Part shown: piece by piece, positions 25,251-32,241 of the stretch | Layout of the letters: each line of letters starts with the position of its first letter | Position numbering within the stretch: the first letter of the stretch is position 1 | NCBI GenBank assembly: GCA_019745565.1 | Contig: JAIESW010000058.1 | Span: 1-32,241, forward strand | DNA from: Burkholderiales bacterium | GTDB taxonomy: Bacteria; Pseudomonadota; Gammaproteobacteria; Burkholderiales; Ga0077523 | DNA: 32,241 nucleotides | Direction: 5' to 3' | The notes under the pieces: generated by a model | Seen by the model: only the letters and a program-made list of their open reading frames with translations | Database searches by the model: none | What the model was told of the DNA's origin: nothing | Made by a program: the position numbers and the translations under genes

Positions 25251-26012
25251 TCAGCGGAACGTGTACTCCACCCGGACGCCGATCCGGTACAGCGTGCTGG
25301 CCGGTTGGAAGAACTGACCGCTGCCGAAACCGGGCACGAACGCGCCGGTCGAAGGCGACTCGCCGAGGCTCAGCGCATCGAACACTCCCATGAGCTTCCA
25401 GTGGGCGTCGAAGCGATAGCCCAGCATGGCGTAGGCGGAAGGTTCCTTGCCCGGTTTCAACTCGATGGGATTGGGATTCATCCCGTCGAGGTAGGCTTCC
25501 TCATAGGTGTGGAACGGTTGCTTCAAGCCGACCCCTGCGACGAAGCCGCGGTCACTGCGATCCAGTTCGACGCCGAGCCGGGCGAAGCCGATGAGATAGT
25601 TCTCCTTCTGGAAAGAGTTCAGCCTGCGCTCCCACAGATCGATCCCGCCCGATGCGACCAGATCGACCCACGCGGAGCCGCCGGCCCGAATGCGATACCG
25701 GAACTGCGCTTCCTGGGTGGTGCCGCGATATGACGTCGTACCCTGGATCGCGCGGACCGGCGGAAACAAGGTTGCGCCTTCGTAGTCCACGTCGCCGCCG
25801 TATACCGATCCGCGCCAGGCGAACAGGGCGCCGCGCTCCCGATTCATCGTCCACCCGCCGGTCAGCACCGCGAGCATGCCGGTTTCGCGCACCTCGGGCG
25901 CGGTGTCCTCGGTCCACTTCATATAGTCGACACCGCCGCCCAGCGTGAACTGGGCCCAGGCAGGCAGTGCCAGGAACATCGCGATCATCGTTGCAGCGGA
26001 GCGCAAGAGCAT
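25251..26012 (-). CDS. Exported, probable outer-membrane beta-barrel protein
   Basis: Protein of 253 residues from the ATG at 26012, with a strong GGAGG (26022-26017) just upstream. A signal peptide is clear (LLRSAATMIAMFLALPAWAQ). The mature part alternates polar and aromatic or hydrophobic residues in short strands (FTLGGGVDYMKW, GMLAVLTGGWTMN, AWRGSVYGGDVDYEG, EAQFRYRIRAGGSAW, IGFARLGVELD, AYAMLGYRFDAHWKL). The last strand is YRIGVRVEYTF with Arg at the very end, so the terminal Phe is one residue in from the C-terminus. I do not recognise a named family. It follows addA by 24 bp but precedes gspG, so it may belong to either unit; an outer-membrane partner of the secretion machine is possible but unproven. 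Confidence 0.8.
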   Translation of the reverse strand: MLLRSAATMIAMFLALPAWAQFTLGGGVDYMKWTEDTAPEVRETGMLAVLTGGWTMNRERGALFAWRGSVYGGDVDYEGATLFPPVRAIQGTTSYRGTTQEAQFRYRIRAGGSAWVDLVASGGIDLWERRLNSFQKENYLIGFARLGVELDRSDRGFVAGVGLKQPFHTYEEAYLDGMNPNPIELKPGKEPSAYAMLGYRFDAHWKLMGVFDALSLGESPSTGAFVPGFGSGQFFQPASTLYRIGVRVEYTFR

Positions 26013-26036
26013 GACGACCTCCAGGAAGTACGGCGA

Positions 26037-29000
26037 TCAAGAGGGTGCCGCGCGGGCACCGGGTTCCCACTCACGCCAGCCCCGCATCAGCGGGAAATAG
26101 AGTGCGAGCCGGACGGGACGAGCGTCGAGCCGTGCCATAAGCACGGCATATCGTTCGAGTTGCGCACGATAGCGCTCGCGCTCGTTGTCGAGGAAGCCTT
26201 CCGGATCCGCTCCTTCGTGCACGCCGGTCTTGTAGTCGACGATCCACCGCACGCCGCCGCTGTCGACGAACGTGCGATCGATCGCGACATCGATCAGGTC
26301 GTTACCGACGACACCGGTGAGCCGCAGCTCGGTATGCGCTTCGACATGAGGCGCGAAGAGCCAGCGCGCCCGCGCGTCCGCGACCGCGGCAGTCAAAGCG
26401 GCGGTCACTCGCGCCAGCGCGCCCTCCAGTTCGGCCTCGGGGACACCGAGCTTTCGCAGGTCGCGTTCGTGTGTTGCTCGACGCGCGGCGGTGTTCACGG
26501 CCGACCAGGTCTCCAATCCATCGTCGGCGATCCGCTGCAACGCACGGTGCACCACCGTGCCGACATGCCTCGCGGTTTCGGAAGCCCAGGAGAACTCGAC
26601 GTCGCTCGATCCCGATGCCGTCGCCTCCGCCGGCCGCGGCGCGATCACGGATGCAGCCAGAGGCGGTGGCGACCAACCGGCTGTCAGACGGCGCAGCACG
26701 TTCCCCGGTTGAACGGGCTCCGCATCCGATGGTTTGCCGTCCGCGTCGGACGTCTCCACCAAGCCTTCGAAGTCCTCACGGACCGCGGGCCACAGGCGCT
26801 CCAGCAAAGAGCGTCTGGCCGGCGTGGCACGGCCGTTGCGCACGTTCGCGTGTCCGATCAGATGCAATCGTTTGCGCGCCCGTGTGGCCGCGACGTACAG
26901 CAGACGACCGTCCTCATGCTCGCCCTTCGCCTTGTCCAGCTGCTCGAGATAGTCGTAGATCGGATCCTCTTCGCGCGAGCGCGCCCGGATCGGTGCCAGC
27001 AGCAGGTCGCTGTCGCCGTGCGCGCGCGGCCGCTCCATCCAGCGCAACAAGGGCTTGTCCGACTCCCGCGGTGCGTAGCCCAGGCCCGGCAGGATCACGG
27101 TGTCGAACTCGAGGCCCTTCGCCTTGTGGATGGTCATGATCTGCAACCGTTCATCGGCCGCCGGGTCCGGCCGCGCATAGAGTTGCCCGACGGCCACGTC
27201 GAGTTCGGCGAAGTCGGCAAGATCGCCGCCGCTTTCCAGCTCATCGAGGGTCGCGAGATAGGTCGCGGCGTCGGCCAGGTCGGATCCCTCGATCGCCGTG
27301 GCCGGCCCGCCCAGTGCCAACCATGCGCCTTCGACGCGCCGTCGCAACGTTCCTCGCCCGCGTTGGTCGACGAATCGCTGCAGGCAGGTGACGACGTGGG
27401 CTGCGCGCGTGCGTCCGGCCGGCGACAGGCGCTCGATCACGTGGAATCTCTGCAACGCATCGAAGACGCACACCTGCGCGTCGAAGCCGGCCACGGCCTC
27501 GAGGTCCGCAAGCGACAGACCGCACCACGGCGCGCGCAGCACCGCGAGCCACGCGACACGATCGGCCGGATGCACCAACGCTCGCGTGAGCGCGTGCAGG
27601 TCCTGCACCATCGGTCGGTCTGCGAGCAGATCGATGTCGATGGCCTGGAAGCCGAGCCCCGCCGCCTTGAGCGCCGGCACGATATGGGATAGACGCGAGC
27701 GCGACCGCACCAGGATCGCGACGCTCTGATCGGGTTTCTCATCTCTCACCCGGCGCACGAGCGACACGACCTGTTCGGCCTCGGCTGCGCGATCGCGTCC
27801 CGCTGCAGGATGCACGACGACGGCCGCGCCCTCCGACGCCGGATGCACCGCCTCCGAAGACGAATAGCGCACAGCGCCGCTCGCGAGATCCTCCGCCTCC
27901 GGCAGCAGACGCGCGAACGTGTCGTTCACCCACCGGACGATGCCCGCGTCGGAACGGAAGTTCACGCCGAGCGCGAGCGGTTCGAGCGCCACGCTGCCGA
28001 TGCCCTCCATCCGCGCGCGCAGATACAACGCGACATCCGCTTCGCGGAACCGATAGATGGACTGCATCGGATCGCCCACCACGAACAGCGTGCGCCCGTC
28101 GTCCGGCTCCCAACCGGCAGTCAGGCGCGAGAGAAGTTCGTACTGCGACTGCGACGTATCCTGGAACTCGTCGACCAGCAGATGGCGGATCCGATAGTCC
28201 AAGGCGAGCGCGAGATCGGTCGGAGCATCCGCCTGGCCCAACGCCCGCACCGCGGCCTGCGCCACGGCGGTGAAATCCACCTGACGTCGTTCGCGGAACA
28301 GCAGATCGAGCTGCGCCACGGCCAGCGGCAGGACGGCCACCAGCGCTTCGACCAGTTCCCACTGCGACTCATCGTAGTGCGGTGGAGGCAGCCTGCGCGT
28401 GCGACCGAGTTCTGCGACGAACTCGGGGTGTTCGGCGAGCGCAGACAACGCGGCCGCCATTCGATCCTTCCACGCCGCGCGCGTCGCCTTGTCCGCCTTG
28501 TCCTGTGACGACGGGAAGCCGGTGTTCACGTCCACGCGCTTGCGGACATCGCCGTCGTTGGTGAGCAGCAGTGCGGCGAGGCCACACCAGGTAGCGAGTG
28601 CCTCCGGGACCGGGTCCGGCAGCGCTTCCAGATCCAGCAGGGCGCAGACCGGCGAGTCCTTGCCCGCTTCGACCAGGTTGCCGGCCGCGTAGCGCGCCAA
28701 GGGGATCAGTTCCAACGCCAAGTCGCTCGGAACGAGCGCTGCAAGATGGCTGAGCGCGTCGACGGTCGCATCGTGCAAGCCTTGCTCGAGAACCGGACGT
28801 TCGAGGCGCGGCGAGTGCGGATCGGCCACGTGACGCAGCCATTGGTCGCGCCGCGCCAGCATGCCCGCGAGCAATCCTTCCGCGGTCCCGACGTCGTTGT
28901 CGAGATGACGCAGCAGGCGCGCGACTGCGAGCGCCGCTGCGCCGCCGCCGTCGAGCATTCCGAGCGTGCGGCGCGCGCCTTCCACATACAGCGGCTGCGC

Positions 29001-29441
29001 GTCCTCGAGCGTTTCGGGCGGCACGCCGAACCCGGACAACACCGGCATCTGGCGCGTGAGGCTCGCGCACAGCGCATCGATCGTCTGGATGCGCAGGCGG
29101 CCCGGGTTGCTCTCGATACCCCAACCGAGCTCGACGTCGCGTTGCCTCGCTGCGCGCGCCAGAGTCCACGTGCGCCGTGCATGTTCCTCCGCCGGCGGCG
29201 CGTCATCGGCAGCGCGTTCGAGAGCTTCCACCACTCGGTCGCGCATCTCCGCCGCCGCCTTGCGCGTGAACGTGATGGCGACGATCTCCTCCGGTGCTTC
29301 GCACGTCGCGAGCAACGCCAGCATGCGCTGGATGAGCAGACCGGTCTTGCCGGAACCGGCGGGCGCCTGGACGATGAACGAACGCTGCGGGTCGAGCGCG
29401 CGGACGCGCGCTGCGGCATCCGCAACGGGCGGGTCACTCAT
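26037..29441 (-). CDS. UvrD/RecB-like helicase-nuclease (AddA-like)
   Basis: Protein of 1134 residues from the ATG at 29441, which overlaps the upstream gene by 8 bp; the frame further up is a shadow. Superfamily 1 helicase motifs: Q-like FIVQAPAGSGKT (Walker A, 26-33), Ia VAITFTRKAAAEMRDRV, II LLVDEFQDTSQSQYELL, III LFVVGDPMQSIYRFREAD, IV-V LALGVNFRSDAGIVRWVND and IMTIHKAKGLEFDTVILPGL, VI LLYVAATRARKRLHLIGHAN. The C-terminal PD-(D/E)XK nuclease is seen as GTVVHRALQRI, DVAIDRTF and WIVDYKTG. This is the AddA arrangement: one protein with 3'-5' helicase and 5'-strand nuclease. With its AddB-like partner it should process double-strand breaks up to Chi-like sites. No sign of decay. Confidence 0.94.
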   Translation of the reverse strand: MSDPPVADAAARVRALDPQRSFIVQAPAGSGKTGLLIQRMLALLATCEAPEEIVAITFTRKAAAEMRDRVVEALERAADDAPPAEEHARRTWTLARAARQRDVELGWGIESNPGRLRIQTIDALCASLTRQMPVLSGFGVPPETLEDAQPLYVEGARRTLGMLDGGGAAALAVARLLRHLDNDVGTAEGLLAGMLARRDQWLRHVADPHSPRLERPVLEQGLHDATVDALSHLAALVPSDLALELIPLARYAAGNLVEAGKDSPVCALLDLEALPDPVPEALATWCGLAALLLTNDGDVRKRVDVNTGFPSSQDKADKATRAAWKDRMAAALSALAEHPEFVAELGRTRRLPPPHYDESQWELVEALVAVLPLAVAQLDLLFRERRQVDFTAVAQAAVRALGQADAPTDLALALDYRIRHLLVDEFQDTSQSQYELLSRLTAGWEPDDGRTLFVVGDPMQSIYRFREADVALYLRARMEGIGSVALEPLALGVNFRSDAGIVRWVNDTFARLLPEAEDLASGAVRYSSSEAVHPASEGAAVVVHPAAGRDRAAEAEQVVSLVRRVRDEKPDQSVAILVRSRSRLSHIVPALKAAGLGFQAIDIDLLADRPMVQDLHALTRALVHPADRVAWLAVLRAPWCGLSLADLEAVAGFDAQVCVFDALQRFHVIERLSPAGRTRAAHVVTCLQRFVDQRGRGTLRRRVEGAWLALGGPATAIEGSDLADAATYLATLDELESGGDLADFAELDVAVGQLYARPDPAADERLQIMTIHKAKGLEFDTVILPGLGYAPRESDKPLLRWMERPRAHGDSDLLLAPIRARSREEDPIYDYLEQLDKAKGEHEDGRLLYVAATRARKRLHLIGHANVRNGRATPARRSLLERLWPAVREDFEGLVETSDADGKPSDAEPVQPGNVLRRLTAGWSPPPLAASVIAPRPAEATASGSSDVEFSWASETARHVGTVVHRALQRIADDGLETWSAVNTAARRATHERDLRKLGVPEAELEGALARVTAALTAAVADARARWLFAPHVEAHTELRLTGVVGNDLIDVAIDRTFVDSGGVRWIVDYKTGVHEGADPEGFLDNERERYRAQLERYAVLMARLDARPVRLALYFPLMRGWREWEPGARAAPS

Positions 29442-32124
29442 CGGCGTCGCCTTCGTCCGGATCGGCCGCGGCATCGAGTTGCTCGCGCACCCGACACAGC
29501 GCGCCCAGTTCGCAATAGCGGCATGTCTGCGGATAGTTCTTGGGCGCGACGGCGGCGTGACCCGCGAGGAACTCGGCCGCAAGCCGGTCCAGCGTCTGAC
29601 GCCACAGCGCGAACAGTCCGCTCCATCCGTCGATCGCCCTCGCCGGAGCACGGATGCTGTCCACAGTGTCGACGCCCGGCAGCAGACCGGTCTCGGACGC
29701 GAGACCGCGGAACGCGGCCTCGCGAGCATTCACTGCGGCAAAGGCGACGGCCGCGACTTCACCGTCTTCGGTGACCGCATAGAGCGGCAGCTGCGGCGCA
29801 TCGGGTCGCTCACCCAGCCAGTGCGCCGGCGTCGCGGCACCGGTCTTGTAGTCGAGCACGACGAGGCGTCCGTCGTCGAGAGCATCGATGCGATCGACAC
29901 GAGCGCGCACGGCGAGCCCGCCGATCGACAGCATGCGCGGGGCCTCGCGCCCCACGACCCGGAAAGGAGCGCGCGTCCGCTCCAGCGTGAGCAGCTTCGT
30001 GACGAGTTCCTTCAGCCGCTCCCGTTCGATGGCGGCGAACGCCGGGGACAGGGCGTCAGGTCGGTCGCGCGCCAGCATGACCAGCGCTGCATCGGCCGCG
30101 CGGCCGACAGCAGCATCGGTCTCGGCATCGGCCATCGACAGGAGCCGCGCTTGCGATTCGAGTTCGCCCCACAGATGCGCGGCGGTGCGGTGCAGGAGCG
30201 TGCCGCGCTCGCGGGCGTCGAGGCCGGCGCGGGCCTCCTCCAGACGACGCGCGCCGAGCCGATGCCGCGCGAACGCCCGGAAGGGACACGCCGACTGGTT
30301 CTCGAACACGCCGGCTCCGCCTTCGGCCTCATGGCCCGGGGCGAGCACCGGGGCGATGGTATCGGTGAACGATTCGATGCTTGCTGCTTCGCGCATGTGC
30401 TCGGCGTACGTCTTCGATGGTACGTCGCCAGGCTCGACGGCGAGTGCCGCGATCATCGCGCTCGGCCGCAGCACCCGGTCGCCGTCGCGCTCCGCGCTGC
30501 TGACGTGCAGGTTGCGCGCGCCGACGCGCCACTGCGTCATCATGCGTTGCGCGAACCCCAGTTCCCACCGTGCGTCCGCGTGGGGCACGCCGCGCAGTCG
30601 CTGTAGCGCAATCGGCAGCAGCGGATTCGGGCGGGCGGACGGCGGCCAGGCTTCGTCCTGCAGTCCGATGACGAAGAGATGATCGAACTCGAGTCCGGCC
30701 GACTCGAGCGTCCCCAGCACCTGGACGGTGACGTCACCGGATTCGGGCTGGAACAACGTGTCCGCGGACATTCGCGTGAGCCACGTCAGCGCGTCGTCGT
30801 AGCGCAGCGACCCCAGCACCGGATCGAGCGCCGCGAGCCCCGCGACCACCGAACGCCATGCCTCCCATGCCTGGAACTCGTCGCTGTCCAGGGCACGCTC
30901 GCCCGGCCAGCCCAGACCGCCAAGCAACGCGAGGAATGTCGCGCTCCACGCCGAAGGCAATTGACGCAGACGCGCGGCATCGCGGGCGACCGGTTGCCAC
31001 GCATCGAGGCGTTCGGCGAGCACGCGGCTCGCGTGAGGTTGTTCGCGATCGCGTGCGAACGCTTCGCGTTGTACCGCGCCGAGGTCGAACCGGAGCCGGC
31101 CGATGCGCCGCAGGCGCGCATCGAGCAGCGCGCGCGCCGTGCGTTCCTGTTCCGCCGCAACCAGGAACGGAGAGCGCAGCAGCAGGCCGAGATCGGATGC
31201 ATCGAGCGACCCGCGGGCGAACCGCAGGATCGTGAGCGCAGCATGGACCAGCGCCGTGGCGGAAAGCGGCGTCCCGAGGGAGATGTTCCAAGGTCGCGGC
31301 GTGACCGTACCCGGTGCGAGAACGCGCCCGGGCTCGAGCGCGTCGTCGAACGTGCGCAGCACCTCCGCCCGCCGTTGTGCAAGGTCCGGCACCACGACAC
31401 CGATCGACAGTTGCGGATCGTCCTCCAGCAAGGCCCGCACCTCGAGCGCAACGCCGCTCAGTTCGTCCGCCGATGTCGCGAACGTGCGACGCGCAACGGC
31501 GCCCTCCGTGCCGGACGGCTGCAGCACCTCCATCTGCACGCCGGCGGCGCGCATCGCTTGGAAGAGTTCCCGCTGCTGCAGCGTCAGCGCGTCGAAGCCA
31601 TAGGCAATCAATCGACCGACCTTCGATGCGTGCGCCGGACCCATGCGCGCTGCAATTTCATCCGGCACGGCGGCACTGTCGACCCACGCCCCCGCAGCGC
31701 AGAGCTCGCGATGGCGCACGGTCCAGCCGACGAATGCCCGAGCGTCGTCATGCAACAGTGCACCGGAGTCGCGCACGTCGAGGCGCCACGCACGATCGAG
31801 CTGGGCGGCTTCGCGCGCGGTTCGCGCGGTCGCGGCAGTATCGAGCAGCGCGTGAGCCACGGGCGAATCGGCCACCACGCGCTGCCAGAGGGCCAGCTCC
31901 TGGGCAGGTGCCAGCACCCGGACACCGGGTTCGTCGCGGATCAGCGTTTCGAACGTTCGGTCGAGCCAGGCCGACCAGGGCAGCACATCCGCCGCAGCCC
32001 ACACCTGGGCACCGGTCGCCTGGCGGTTGCGGTCGAACGCGACCTTGACGGCACGGGCGAGCCGCCGGTTCGGCGTCACGACCGTGGCGCCGGCACCGAT
32101 GGCTTCCAGTAATTCCGGAGTCAT
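29434..32124 (-). CDS. AddB-like PD-(D/E)XK nuclease with Fe-S cysteines
   Basis: Protein of 896 residues from the ATG at 32124. The N-terminus has a degenerate helicase core: where Walker A would be, it reads VVTPNRRLARAV, so no ATP-binding GKT is present. Later helicase-fold echoes include VQVLGTLESAGLEFDHLFVI and GLQDEAWPPSARPNPLLP. The C-terminal nuclease has GTLLHRTAAHLWG (His645), VRARVDRIDAL (Asp743) and VVLDYKTG (Asp758, Lys760). Four cysteines, C613 and C868/C871/C877, are spaced like the 4Fe-4S cluster that ties the AddB nuclease domain together. It matches my memory of a betaproteobacterial family called probable DNA repair protein. It should form a complex with the AddA-like protein encoded by the overlapping next gene, cutting the 3' strand and scanning for Chi. 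Confidence 0.9.
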   Translation of the reverse strand: MTPELLEAIGAGATVVTPNRRLARAVKVAFDRNRQATGAQVWAAADVLPWSAWLDRTFETLIRDEPGVRVLAPAQELALWQRVVADSPVAHALLDTAATARTAREAAQLDRAWRLDVRDSGALLHDDARAFVGWTVRHRELCAAGAWVDSAAVPDEIAARMGPAHASKVGRLIAYGFDALTLQQRELFQAMRAAGVQMEVLQPSGTEGAVARRTFATSADELSGVALEVRALLEDDPQLSIGVVVPDLAQRRAEVLRTFDDALEPGRVLAPGTVTPRPWNISLGTPLSATALVHAALTILRFARGSLDASDLGLLLRSPFLVAAEQERTARALLDARLRRIGRLRFDLGAVQREAFARDREQPHASRVLAERLDAWQPVARDAARLRQLPSAWSATFLALLGGLGWPGERALDSDEFQAWEAWRSVVAGLAALDPVLGSLRYDDALTWLTRMSADTLFQPESGDVTVQVLGTLESAGLEFDHLFVIGLQDEAWPPSARPNPLLPIALQRLRGVPHADARWELGFAQRMMTQWRVGARNLHVSSAERDGDRVLRPSAMIAALAVEPGDVPSKTYAEHMREAASIESFTDTIAPVLAPGHEAEGGAGVFENQSACPFRAFARHRLGARRLEEARAGLDARERGTLLHRTAAHLWGELESQARLLSMADAETDAAVGRAADAALVMLARDRPDALSPAFAAIERERLKELVTKLLTLERTRAPFRVVGREAPRMLSIGGLAVRARVDRIDALDDGRLVVLDYKTGAATPAHWLGERPDAPQLPLYAVTEDGEVAAVAFAAVNAREAAFRGLASETGLLPGVDTVDSIRAPARAIDGWSGLFALWRQTLDRLAAEFLAGHAAVAPKNYPQTCRYCELGALCRVREQLDAAADPDEGDADE

Positions 32125-32129
32125 GCTTT

Positions 32130-32241
32130 CAGCCCTCGCCGGGCCGCCCCAAGAGGGCTGAGCCCCCTGGGGGGAGAGGCCGCAGGCCTATCGGGGGGGA
32201 CGTCACCTTCCAGCCCTCGCCGGGCCGCCCCAAGAGGGCTG
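32130..32241. repeat. Tandem palindromic intergenic repeat, truncated by the window edge
   Basis: A 31-bp unit occurs exactly twice, at 32130-32160 and 32211-32241, a period of 81 bp. Each unit is a hairpin with an 8-bp stem CAGCCCTC / GAGGGCTG and a 15-nt loop. The spacer holds runs of C and G and a small palindrome AGGCC / GGCCT (about 32177-32189). It begins 5 bp upstream of the addB ATG. The structure resembles GC-rich REP-like intergenic elements of betaproteobacteria; more copies may lie beyond the window. Confidence 0.8.

Noticed and set aside
26160..27692. Plus-strand open frame of 510 codons opposite the AddA-like gene
   Set aside because: Antisense to intact helicase and nuclease motifs; composition not protein-like.
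32130..32241. CRISPR array
   Set aside because: Only two copies are visible, spacer is 50 bp and itself GC-rich and palindromic, and no cas genes are near; fits a REP-like repeat better.

Overview
The window is GC-rich and gene-dense, and every supportable gene lies on the minus strand, so it reads from about 32.1 kb down to 1. The family mix suggests a betaproteobacterium that makes surface polysaccharide and uses the PEP-CTERM/exosortase sorting system: an EpsA-type LuxR regulator, a PEP-CTERM protein, a DUF3739-type filamentous haemagglutinin, an AddAB-like nuclease pair of the betaproteobacterial type, and GC-rich palindromic intergenic repeats. Genus cannot be assigned from sequence alone. 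Nothing here is an rRNA, tRNA, CRISPR array or insertion sequence that I can support.

Layout in transcription order. (1) 32241-32130: an 81-bp-period palindromic repeat that runs off the window edge. (2) 32124-26037: two overlapping genes for an AddB-like protein (inactive helicase, Fe-S nuclease) and an AddA-like helicase-nuclease, for double-strand break repair. (3) 26012-25251: a small exported, probably outer-membrane beta-barrel protein. (4) 24997-17004: a compact secretion/pilus assembly block: major pseudopilin GspG, platform GspF, ATPase GspE, then four genes in the order and with the sizes of pilM-N-O-P, then a lipoprotein secretin with TPR and cohesin-like parts. Most of these genes overlap by a few bases. 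(5) 16992-13506: two more short pseudopilins, an exported ankyrin-repeat protein, the EpsA-like regulator, and a pseudopilin that lacks the usual Glu+5 and ends in a twin CX10C motif. (6) 13131-10703: a PEP-CTERM protein and a PstS-like periplasmic binding protein, each with a clear Shine-Dalgarno sequence, separated by two strong stem-loops. (7) 10566-1: a two-partner secretion pair, TpsB transporter then a giant TpsA exoprotein of at least 2987 residues that runs off the left edge.

Working picture (inference): blocks 4 and 5 encode a hybrid type II secretion / type IV pilus-like machine, with a T2SS-style pseudopilin, ATPase, platform and secretin but a PilMNOP-like alignment complex. It is controlled by its own LuxR-type regulator and placed beside likely exported proteins (PEP-CTERM protein, six-cysteine PstS-like protein). 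The prepilin peptidase, exosortase and polysaccharide genes are not in the window. A clear intrinsic terminator lies only about 22 nt upstream of tpsB, so expression of the giant adhesin may depend on read-through or antitermination.

Limits: family names come from recognised motifs and gene order, without any database search. Some start sites (epsA, gspG) are genuinely ambiguous and are discussed in their entries.
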